From assembly GCA_014284505.1 (NCBI GenBank), contig JAAFYY010000001.1, forward strand, positions 3,286,001-3,350,000: a stretch of DNA of 64,000 bases. The letters run 5' to 3'. The position numbers were made by a program, and so were the translations under genes. Source of the stretch: Streptacidiphilus sp. 4-A2 (GTDB taxonomy: Bacteria > Actinomycetota > Actinomycetes > Streptomycetales > Streptomycetaceae). Of this stretch, positions 35,591-42,832 are shown in pieces (position 1 is the stretch's first letter; the number at the start of each line of letters is the position of its first letter). The notes under the pieces are model-generated. The model was given only the letters and a program-made list of their open reading frames with translations, had not been told where the DNA came from and did not search any database.

Positions 35591-36108
35591 GTGTCACGTA
35601 CCGACCACAACGGCGAGTTCAGCGAGTTTGCCACGACCCGGACGCCGTGGCTGCGCAGAGTCGCCTACCTGCTGTCCAACGACTGGCACCAGGCGGACGA
35701 TCTGACCCAGGCAACGATCACCAAGCTCTATCTGCACTGGCCGCGCATACGCACCATGGAGAATCCCGACGGCTACGCCCGCACCACCCTGGTCAACACC
35801 TTCCTCGCGGAGCGCCGCTCGCCCTGGCGGCGGGTGCTGCTCCGCAACCACGGCGACCAGGCCGCGGCGGCAACCGATCTGGACGCGGCCCTTGACCTGA
35901 GGCAGGCGCTGGCCGCTCTGCCGAACCGCCAGCGCGCGACAGTCGTGCTGCGCTACTACTGCGACCTGACGGTGGAGCAGACCGCCGAGGCGCTGAACTG
36001 CTCCACCGGCACCGTGAAGAGCCAGACCGCGCGGGCCTGGACGCCCTGCGGCGAACCCTGGCAACCCGCCGGACCACGGCCGAAGCGACCAAGGGCGCAA
36101 AGACATGA
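35591..36108 (+). CDS. ECF RNA polymerase sigma factor, SigE-type family
   Basis: About 172 residues: region 2 FATTRTPWLRRVAYLLSNDW and QADDLTQATITKLYLHWPRI, region 4 LAALPNRQRATVVLRYYCDL and QTAEALNCSTGTVKSQTARG. GTG follows AAAGGAGGTG. One base is lost near 36030; the restored end GLDALRRTLATRRTTAEATK stops at TGA 36106-36108, which overlaps the next ATG. CGTGCAAC occurs twice upstream (35423 and 35536), possibly part of an autoregulated promoter. Confidence 0.9.
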
Positions 36109-37175
36109 CCCACGACGAGTTCACCCGGCAGGGACAGGAAGACCTTCTCACCCACGAGCTCAGCCTGCTTGCGCACGATCCCGGTGCTCCGCGGAGCACC
36201 GTCGACATCGACCAGGCCGTCCGCACGGGCAGCCGCCACCTGCGCCGCCGGCGGGTCCGCAGAGCAGGCATCGCTCTGGCGCTGACCGCCGCCGTCGTGG
36301 CGGGCGTGACCCAGCTCCCCGGCCCGCAGCACGGCACCGACCCGTCGCATCACGGCCGGTCCGGCCCGCGCGACCCGCTGACCGCGAGCCTGCGTCTCAC
36401 CTGGCTGCCGCCGGGATTCAGCATCGACAACGACTCCAACGTCGGGTCCGACCTGGCTATGTACCAGGTCGAGACGTCAGCCCTGCACCCCGTCCCCGGC
36501 ACCCCGTGGGCTCCCCCGGTCGCGCAGGTGTACGTCTATCCGAAGGGCGTGAATCCGGCCGTCAGCGGCGCCAACGACCCCTCCTTCAGGTACCGGATCG
36601 CCGCCCCCGCGATCGACGGGCGTCCCGCGTACTGGATGTCGCAGCTCGCCGGCAAGGTCGACAGCATCGGCCTGCTCCGCTGGCAGACCCCCGACGGCCG
36701 CTGGGCCGAGATCAGGTATCTGTACTGGAATCCGAAGTCGGTGACGACCGACCTGGTGCGGATGGCGAAGGGAGTGGTCTTCGAGGACGCCCCGACGCCG
36801 ATGCCGTTCTTCGTCCAGGGGCTCCCTGCCGGGACCAGCTCCCAGACGGCGCAGGTGCAGCCGCTCGGCTCCGATCCACTGGCACCGGGCTCCTGGTCCA
36901 GCGAGGTGGCCTTCAGCCTGAAGGGCTTCAGCTTCGTGGTGTCGGTCAACAACTCGCGGAACAACCCGGGGAACTTCGACCGGAATTACAACGGGACCGC
37001 GGAGGTACAGGCCTGCTCCAGCCGGAACCAGGTCGTCTACTGCGTCCAGGCGTGGGAGTACCCCGGCCAGGTGCCGTCCGCGATCCCCGCTCTCGGTGGC
37101 GTACCGGGCCTCCTGCGCCTGGTGCACCCGCTCGGCCTGAACCCCGCCGACTGGACCACCGACGTGGAGCGCTGA
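36105..37175 (+). CDS. Membrane protein coupled to the ECF sigma factor, possible anti-sigma factor
   Basis: Intact protein of 356 residues. A cytoplasmic N-terminus of about 52 residues (TVDIDQAVRTGSRHLRRRRV) is followed by one membrane helix RAGIALALTAAVVAGVTQL and a large extracellular domain (LTWLPPGFSIDNDSN, VYVYPKGVNP, two late Cys in ACSSRNQVVYCVQAWEYPGQ). The TGA/ATG overlap with the sigma gene means co-translation. The topology fits a membrane-bound sigma regulator, but no zinc-binding anti-sigma motif is seen, so the role is inferred from position. No family recognised. Confidence 0.8.
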   Translation: MTHDEFTRQGQEDLLTHELSLLAHDPGAPRSTVDIDQAVRTGSRHLRRRRVRRAGIALALTAAVVAGVTQLPGPQHGTDPSHHGRSGPRDPLTASLRLTWLPPGFSIDNDSNVGSDLAMYQVETSALHPVPGTPWAPPVAQVYVYPKGVNPAVSGANDPSFRYRIAAPAIDGRPAYWMSQLAGKVDSIGLLRWQTPDGRWAEIRYLYWNPKSVTTDLVRMAKGVVFEDAPTPMPFFVQGLPAGTSSQTAQVQPLGSDPLAPGSWSSEVAFSLKGFSFVVSVNNSRNNPGNFDRNYNGTAEVQACSSRNQVVYCVQAWEYPGQVPSAIPALGGVPGLLRLVHPLGLNPADWTTDVER

Positions 37176-37242
37176 CCGCACGCCGCCGCCCGCCCGGCGG
37201 AGGGGCGGCAGGGCGGCGGGGCGGCAGGGCGCGGGGCGGAGG

Positions 37243-37839
37243 TCATTCCCCGGGGCTGGTTCCGGGGTGCGGGTCCACCTGGTCTCGGCCGCCCAGGGCT
37301 CGGCACCGTGATGACCAGGTCGACGACGGGTCCTTGACGTCGGAGTAGCTGCCGGTGTCGCTGACGGCGTCCCCAGCACCGCTTGAAGCGGCATAGGCGG
37401 GAACTGCCGTGGGGTGGGCCCGGAACCAGTCACGGAACAGCAGGGCGAGTCGCTCGGGCGAGCCGAGGAGACGGACGTGCAGATTGACGTCCGCGTCCGA
37501 GTGCCCGCGCCGCGACCACAGTCGCTTCGTCCAGCGTTGCGGGTCGTCGTCGCATCCGGCCGGGACGTGGTCGTGCTGGTGGATGGTCCGCTGGAACCCC
37601 AGGGCGGCCAGCGGCTGGTCGAATGCCTGCTCGGCCTGCCGCAGGTCGCTGACGCTGACCTGCAGGTCGAACACCGGCTTGGCCGCCATGCCGGGGACGG
37701 CGGTGCTGCCGATGTGCTCGACGTGCAGCGCCAGCGGCGCGAGTGCCGCGTGCAGTTCACCGGCGAGAGCGGCTCCCCGGTCCCGCCATGCGGGATCAGG
37801 GTCGACCACGACCGGGGCGGGCGCTTTCTCCTTGGGCAT
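37243..37839 (-). CDS. GrpB family protein (UPF0157)
   Basis: Nucleotidyltransferase-fold protein of about 198 residues. Family blocks: VVVDPDPAWRDRGAAL, VEHIGSTAVPGMAAKPVFDL, DADVNLHVRLLGSPERLALL. The C-terminal third needs frame changes (near 37385 and 37300) to show VPAYAAFKR, DTGSYSDVKDP and VVDLVITV, AEPWAAETRW, so the exact end is uncertain. Function of the family is not firmly established. Confidence 0.8.
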   Translation of the reverse strand: MPKEKAPAPVVVDPDPAWRDRGAALAGELHAALAPLALHVEHIGSTAVPGMAAKPVFDLQVSVSDLRQAEQAFDQPLAALGFQRTIHQHDHVPAGCDDDPQRWTKRLWSRRGHSDADVNLHVRLLGSPERLALLFRDWFRAHPTAVPAYAASSGAGDAVSDTGSYSDVKDPSSTWSSRCRALGGRDQVDPHPGTSPGE

Positions 37840-37869
37840 CTGAGCAAGTGTAGGGAACGGGACCGCCGC

Positions 37870-39107
37870 TCACTGCGCGAGGAGCCTGGACCGTCCCGGC
37901 AGGTCCGTCCCCGAAGGAGCCTGCCTGGCAGGTGGGCTGCTCGGCGGGCTGCGCGGCGGCTGTGGGGACGGCCGCAGGACACCGGCCGCGTAGGCCGCGG
38001 CGAAGCACAGGGCCAGGGGGAGCACGAGGGCGAGGTTGAGTGCCATGAGCCGGGTGAGCGGTCCGATGATGGCCGGTCCGGCGAGCATGCCCAGGTAGCC
38101 GAGGCCCGCGACTCGGGCGACGTTGGCTCCGGCGGCGGCCCGGTCGAGGCCGCCCGCGGCGGTGAACAGTTGCGGGATGCAGCCGGAGAGGCCGAGCCCC
38201 ACCGCCGCCCACGCCGCGATGGCGAGGGGGCCTGATCGGACAGGACGACCGTGACCATGCCGAGCCCGGCCAGCGTGGCGCCGGAGCGGAAGAGGGCGAC
38301 CGGCCCGATCCGGGCGGCCAGCCGGTCGGCGATCAGGCGGCCGGCCGTCGCCGGGTCGCGTACGCGCCGTAGGCCAGCGCGGATGCCGCGGCGGAGGCGT
38401 GGATGACGGTGCGCAGATGCACCGTGCTCCAGTCGTAGGCGACGCCCTCGCACAGCATGACCATCATCGCGACCGCCGCGAGCGCCCACACGCCCTTGGG
38501 ACCCGCGGCCCGGTGGCGGCGCGCGGACGATCGGCGCCGGTCGCGGCGACCTCGTTCGCCAGCAGGGCGGGCGCGGCCAGGAACGAGGCCGCGGCTGCCA
38601 GGACGGCGATGCCGGTGAAGGTGGGCGCGACGGGCCAGGCCCAGGAGATCGTGCGGGCACCGACGATCGAGGCCAGGACGCCGCCGAGCGACCAGGTCGC
38701 GTGGAAGGCGGACATGATCGGGCGCTGGTAGCGGTGTTCGACCTGCACCGCGTGGGTGTTCATCGAGACATCCAGGCAGCCGTTGCTGAAGCCGAGCACG
38801 GCGAGGGCCCCGGCCAGGGACCACACGCCGTGGGCGACGGCGGGCAGGATCACGGCCGCGCTGAACAGGGCCGCACTCAGGGGATGACGCGGCGCGGTCC
38901 GAGCCGGTCGTTGAGCGGGCCGCACAGCCGCATGCCGACGAAGGCGCTGCCGCCGAGCGCGAGCAGCAGGTAGCCGAGCATCGCGGTACCGGCTCCGGCC
39001 TGGCGTGCGATGACGTTGATGTGCACGACCCAGGTGCCCATGACGAAGCCGTTGACCGCGAAGTAGGCGAACGTGGCCGCGCGGGCGGCACGAAGTGATC
39101 GGGACAT
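37870..39107 (-). CDS. MFS transporter (sugar or drug type)
   Basis: About 412 residues with some 12 helices: MSRSLRAARAATFAYFAVNG, MLGYLLLALGGSAFVGMRL, GFSNGCLDVSMNTHAVQVE, MSAFHATWSLGGVLASIVGA and LARVAGLGYLGMLAGPAIIG-like blocks near the end. Four frame changes are needed (near 38880, 38530, 38350 and 38235). It resembles small MFS proteins such as fucose/YbjJ-like permeases. Divergent from a DeoR regulator with a palindrome between them, so it is the likely target; the ligand is unknown. Confidence 0.82.
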
Positions 39108-39122
39108 GCTTGCGAGCATAAC

Positions 39123-39174
39123 GCACATAATTCATGTGCTCTAGATTGACTTTCGCACAGAGATTTTGTTCAAT
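39123..39174 (+). promoter_or_regulatory. Operator and promoter of the deoR-type gene
   Basis: GCACAT-AATTC-ATGTGC (39123-39139) is a perfect 6-bp inverted repeat, a likely DeoR operator shared by the two divergent genes. TTGACT (39146-39151) and TTCAAT (39169-39174), 17 bp apart, fit a promoter. It would start transcription about at the ATG (39181), giving a leaderless message. Confidence 0.5.
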
Positions 39175-39180
39175 AGAAGC

Positions 39181-39936
39181 ATGGGAAGCTCGGAAAGACT
39201 GAGGATGATCACGGATGCGGTCCGCGGCGCCGAACAGCTGAGCGTGGCCGAGCTGGCCGCCGCGACCGGTGCCTCGGAGATGACGATCCGCCGGGACCTG
39301 GAGGTGCTGGCCGAACAGGGCGTGCTGGAACGCTTTCGCGGCGGGGCCAGGAGCCTGCTGCTGCGCGGCGAGGGCCCGCCCTTCGCCCTGCGCAAGCAGG
39401 ACGGCATCGACGCCAAGCAGCGCATCGCCGCGGCCGCACGGCTGATCGCCGAGGGTGAATCCGTGGTCATCGACAGCGGTACCACCTGTCTGGAGGTGGC
39501 CAACGCCCTGCGGAACCACCGGATCACCGTCATGCCACTGTCGCTGCACGCCGCCAACGCCCTGGCCGGCGGGCCGCGGCTGACCCTGCTCATGCCCGGC
39601 GGCGAGGTGCGCACCGGCGAGCTGACCATGACCGGCCCGCTCGCGCAGGCCTCGCTCGCCGCGCTGCGTTTCGACACCGCGATCCTCGGCTGCTGCGGCC
39701 TGAGTGCCGCGGACGGCCTGACCGCCTACGACCTGCCCGACGCCGCCGTCAAGCGCGCCGCGATCGCCTCGGCGCGGCGCACGATCGTGGTCACCGACGG
39801 CTCCAAGTTCACCCGTACCGCACTGGCGGCCGTCGCCCCGGCGTCGGCCCTGGACGCGGTGGTCACCGACGGGACCGCCCCGGCCGCGCAGCTCGAAGCG
39901 CTGACGGCGGCCGGTACCACCGTGTGGCAGGTGTGA
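39181..39936 (+). CDS. DeoR family transcriptional regulator
   Basis: Intact 251-residue regulator. Helix-turn-helix at residues 6-55 (LSVAELAAATGASEMTIRRD, LEVLAEQGVLERFRGGA) and the sugar-isomerase-like effector domain (GESVVIDSGTTCLEVANALR, LGCCGLSAADGLTAYDLPDA, VVTDGSKFTRTALAAVAPAS), typical of regulators that sense phosphorylated sugars. ATG at 39181 is chosen over an in-frame TTG at 39166; there is little ribosome site, consistent with a leaderless start. Probably controls the divergent MFS gene and possibly the downstream hydrolase. Confidence 0.92.
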   Translation: MGSSERLRMITDAVRGAEQLSVAELAAATGASEMTIRRDLEVLAEQGVLERFRGGARSLLLRGEGPPFALRKQDGIDAKQRIAAAARLIAEGESVVIDSGTTCLEVANALRNHRITVMPLSLHAANALAGGPRLTLLMPGGEVRTGELTMTGPLAQASLAALRFDTAILGCCGLSAADGLTAYDLPDAAVKRAAIASARRTIVVTDGSKFTRTALAAVAPASALDAVVTDGTAPAAQLEALTAAGTTVWQV

Positions 39937-39941
39937 CACCG

Positions 39942-40574
39942 ATGGCCGCGCCCACCGCCGTGGTATTCGATCTGTTCGGCGTCATCGCCTGTCCGCAGTC
40001 CCGGCCGGCCGGACCGAGATCCTGGCCGCCGCGGGTGTTCCCGCCGACCGGGCGGAGGAGTTCTGGCGCGTCTACTGGGAGCACCGCCCGTCCTACGACC
40101 GCGGTGAGCTCTCCGGGCCCGGCTACTGGACATCGGTGGCAGGCACCCTCGGCACCACGTTCGACCGGGCCCGGACCGCTGGGCTGATCGCCGCCGACTG
40201 CGGCAGCTGGCGGGCGGTGGACCCGCGGATGCTCGACCTCCTCGACGTCCTCGCCTGTTCCGGGCTGACTCTCGGCCTGCTCTCCAACATCCCGCCGGAG
40301 CTCGCCGACGAGTTCCGCCGGCGGCATGCGTGGCTGGACCGCTTCGCCGCCCTCGGGTTCTCCTGCCGGATCGGTCAGGTGAAACCGGAACCGGCCGCCT
40401 TCGACTGGTGCGTCACGGCCCTGGGCGTCGAACCGGCCGGCATCCTGTTCGTCGACGACCGCGAGGAGAACGTCCGTGCGGCGCGGGCCCGCGGGATGCG
40501 GGGCCATGTTCACCGGCGCCGCCGCCCTCGCGCGGAGCATCGGCCCCGGAGCGGAACCGGGGCAGGACAGCTGA
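39942..40574 (+). CDS. HAD-superfamily hydrolase
   Basis: Phosphatase-like protein of about 211 residues: motif I VVFDLFGVIACPQS with the nucleophile Asp, motif II region LGLLSNIPPELADEF, motif III KPEPAAFDWCV, motif IV FVDDREENVRAA. It starts five bases after the deoR stop, so they are likely co-transcribed. Frame changes near 40015 and 40505 are required; the restored C-terminus reads FTGAAALARSIGPGAEPGQD and stops at 40572. Substrate unknown; a sugar phosphate would fit the DeoR context. Confidence 0.83.
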
Positions 40575-40590
40575 ATCCCGCGCCCCGCAG

Positions 40591-41196
40591 GTGACCGCGC
40601 CCGCGACGGCCACGGCGGCGGACCGCGCCCGGCTGCGGGGCGACCTGGTTCCGCTGCCCGGCCAGGCGCAGCCATGGCAGTCCAACAGCCAGGACGGCCC
40701 GACCGGCGTCCTGACGCTGGCCCAGTTCGCGCAGCGGCTGGCCGACACCGCCGTGGATACCCAGCGGGTCACCGACGAGGAGACGGACCGGGGCTTCCAG
40801 TACGCGGTCCGCGAGGACTGGACCGGCTCCGACGGCAGCCAGGCCGATGTCTACCTGGTCCAGTTCTCCTCGGCCGGCGGGGCGCAGAGCTATGTGCTCG
40901 CCTGCCAGGACGGAAACGCGAACACCGTCGGCACCAGCGGCACCTACCAGGTCCCCGGCGCCGGGGACGCCATGGCCTACCAGCGCTCCGGGATCGACAG
41001 CCAGGGCAATGTCTACACCGAGGGCTACCTGGTGGTCGGCAACGTCGGCGTCTGGGTCAATTTCTGGACTCCGGCCAAGGCCGACCGGGCGGCAGTGCTG
41101 GCGCTGCTCAAGCAGCAGTACGCCGCGCTCCTGGCCGACCCCACCGTGGCGGCCGCCCAGCGCACCGCCCCCGCGCTGCCCACGCCCGGCAGCTGA
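40591..41196 (+). CDS. Hypothetical protein, probably lacking its exported N-terminus
   Basis: 201 residues from GTG 40591 in an intact frame: RGDLVPLPGQAQPWQSNSQD, GFQYAVREDWTGSDGSQADV, VYLVQFSSAGGAQSYVLACQ, VGNVGVWVNFWTPAKADRAA. The sequence looks like the extracytoplasmic domain of an actinobacterial lipoprotein or secreted protein, yet no signal peptide or lipobox is visible and no ribosome site precedes the GTG. The frame stays open upstream into the hydrolase gene, so the true start may have been lost or altered. No family recognised. Confidence 0.6.
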   Translation: MTAPATATAADRARLRGDLVPLPGQAQPWQSNSQDGPTGVLTLAQFAQRLADTAVDTQRVTDEETDRGFQYAVREDWTGSDGSQADVYLVQFSSAGGAQSYVLACQDGNANTVGTSGTYQVPGAGDAMAYQRSGIDSQGNVYTEGYLVVGNVGVWVNFWTPAKADRAAVLALLKQQYAALLADPTVAAAQRTAPALPTPGS

Positions 41197-41299
41197 CCCG
41201 CAGCCGGCAGGCGGTTCCGCCGCCGACGCCCGGCCGTGGCCCGGCGACCACCAGGTCGCCAGGCCGCGGCGATCGGGGGCGCGGTGCTCGGGGGCGCGT

Positions 41300-41755
41300 T
41301 CAGCCGGGCCACGGGCCCACCCACACGTCGGTTATCCCGCTGATGTACCGGGCTCCGCAGTAGTCGCCCGGCACCACCAGCTGCGGCCCCGCGGTGTCCA
41401 GCGGGACCCCGTCCATGCTCGTGGCCAGCAGGATCTGCTGACCGCCGAAGTCCGGGTCGATCTCCGCCCAGGACACCACGGCGCAGTGCCCGTCCGCCCC
41501 GGTCACGGCGAGCAGGAACCGCAGGCGTGCCTTGCGCCCCTGGAGACCCACCTCCGGAGCGGCCGCGCGCAGGACGTCCCACAGTCGCGGGCCTTCGAAG
41601 CCGTGCTGCTGCACGCCGCTGCTGAGGCAGTTGAAGCGCGCCTCCACCTGATGGGCGGGGAGCCCGCGCAACTGGGCGACCGACAGGCCCACCGGTGTGT
41701 CGGGTGAGCCGTGCAGGCGGACCTGGACTGGGGCAGGTACATCGGGTCTGCTCAC
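41300..41755 (-). CDS. Small oxidoreductase molybdopterin-binding domain protein
   Basis: Intact, 151 residues: SRPDVPAPVQVRLHGSPDTP, LSVAQLRGLPAHQVEARFNC, VLRAAAPEVGLQGRKARLRF, LLATSMDGVPLDTAGPQLVV, YISGITDVWVGPWPG. It is a short stand-alone version of the sulfite-oxidase-type Mo-cofactor domain; the Cys in ARFNCLSSG is at the position of the metal ligand. GTG start at 41755. Catalysis and partner unknown. It is divergent from the xanthine-dehydrogenase-type genes. Confidence 0.8.
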   Translation of the reverse strand: MSRPDVPAPVQVRLHGSPDTPVGLSVAQLRGLPAHQVEARFNCLSSGVQQHGFEGPRLWDVLRAAAPEVGLQGRKARLRFLLAVTGADGHCAVVSWAEIDPDFGGQQILLATSMDGVPLDTAGPQLVVPGDYCGARYISGITDVWVGPWPG

Positions 41756-41894
41756 CGAACCACTCCCTACTGCCGACATGCGGACTGCCAGGGTGTTACC
41801 CGAACGGCCACGCGGATACCCACGCATCCGCCCGCTCAGGCTCGCAGATGCCAGGCCCGCCGCCCCCACGTCCTCGCAGATAGGGCATGTACAT

Positions 41895-41916
41895 GAACTG
41901 GTTGATCAACCAGTTC
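41895..41916. promoter_or_regulatory. 22-bp perfect palindrome upstream of the molybdo-hydroxylase operon
   Basis: AACTGGTTGATCAACCAGTT at 41896-41915, with one more matching pair at each side (G 41895, C 41916). It lies about 90 bp upstream of the FAD-subunit gene. The CTGGTTGATCAACCAG core resembles operators of GntR/FadR-like or TetR-like regulators; no such gene is adjacent. Confidence 0.75.
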
Positions 41917-42001
41917 GGGCGGCGCCGGTTGGTGCGCCCGCCCACTCGTTTCCGGTGGTGGGCATTGCTTCAATCGGTGTGTCGATCAGCCGAGGACGGT
42001 G

Positions 42002-42832
42002 ATGGCCGTGGACCTGAACACGGTGGTGGAAATGCGCGACGCACGGCGCCGCGACACATGGCGGGCCGGCGACGCCTGGCTCGGCGGTGGCACATACCTG
42101 TTCTCCGAGCCGCAGCCGCAGATCCAGCGGCTGATCGACCTGAGCCGCATGGGCTGGGAGCCGGTGCGGGTGACCGCCGGCGGAGACCTGGAGATCGCCG
42201 CGACCTGCACGATCGCCCAGCTGTCCGGCTTCGCCCGGAGCGCGCCGTGGACGGCGGCACCGCTGTTCGAGCAGTGCTGCCGGGCGTTCCTCGCCTCCTG
42301 GAAGATCTGGAACATGGCCACGGTCGGCGGGAACCTGTGCAACGGGCTGCCCGCCGGACCGATGATCTCCCTCACCGCCGCCCTCGACGGCGTCTGCGAG
42401 CTGCTGGCGCAGTCGGGGTCCACGCGCAGGGTGCCGGTGGCGGAGTTCGTCCTCGGCGCCGGGGTCAAGGATCTGCGGCCCGGGGACCTGCTGCGCTCGA
42501 TCACCGTGCCCGCCCGGGCGCTGGCGGCCCGCACCGCCTTCCGGCAGGCGTCGCTCTACGGCCTCGGCCGCTCGGGCGCGCTGCTCGTGGGGACCCTGGA
42601 TCCGGTCGGCGGCGGGCTCACGCTGACGGTCACGGCCTCCACGGTGCGGCCCATCCGGCTCCGCTTCCCGCTGCCGCCCAACGCCGACGCGGTGCGCGAG
42701 GCCGTCGAGTACGGCATCCGGCCGGAGGAGTACTTCGACGACATCCACGGCCTGCCGGAATGGCGGCGCCACATGACCTTCCGCTTCGCCGAGGAGATCC
42801 GGCGCGAACTGCTTGAGGAGAACGGCAGATGA
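42002..42832 (+). CDS. Xanthine dehydrogenase-type FAD-binding subunit
   Basis: Medium subunit of a molybdenum hydroxylase, 276 residues, intact. FAD sites [18 protein letters not shown] and [20 protein letters not shown]; the C-terminal domain ends [19 protein letters not shown] 42002 is five bases after GAGGA; a GTG at 41999 is closer than usual. Its stop overlaps the start of the large fused subunit (ATGA at 42829). It passes electrons from the Fe-S clusters to an acceptor such as NAD. Confidence 0.9.
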   Translation: MAVDLNTVVEMRDARRRDTWRAGDAWLGGGTYLFSEPQPQIQRLIDLSRMGWEPVRVTAGGDLEIAATCTIAQLSGFARSAPWTAAPLFEQCCRAFLASWKIWNMATVGGNLCNGLPAGPMISLTAALDGVCELLAQSGSTRRVPVAEFVLGAGVKDLRPGDLLRSITVPARALAARTAFRQASLYGLGRSGALLVGTLDPVGGGLTLTVTASTVRPIRLRFPLPPNADAVREAVEYGIRPEEYFDDIHGLPEWRRHMTFRFAEEIRRELLEENGR

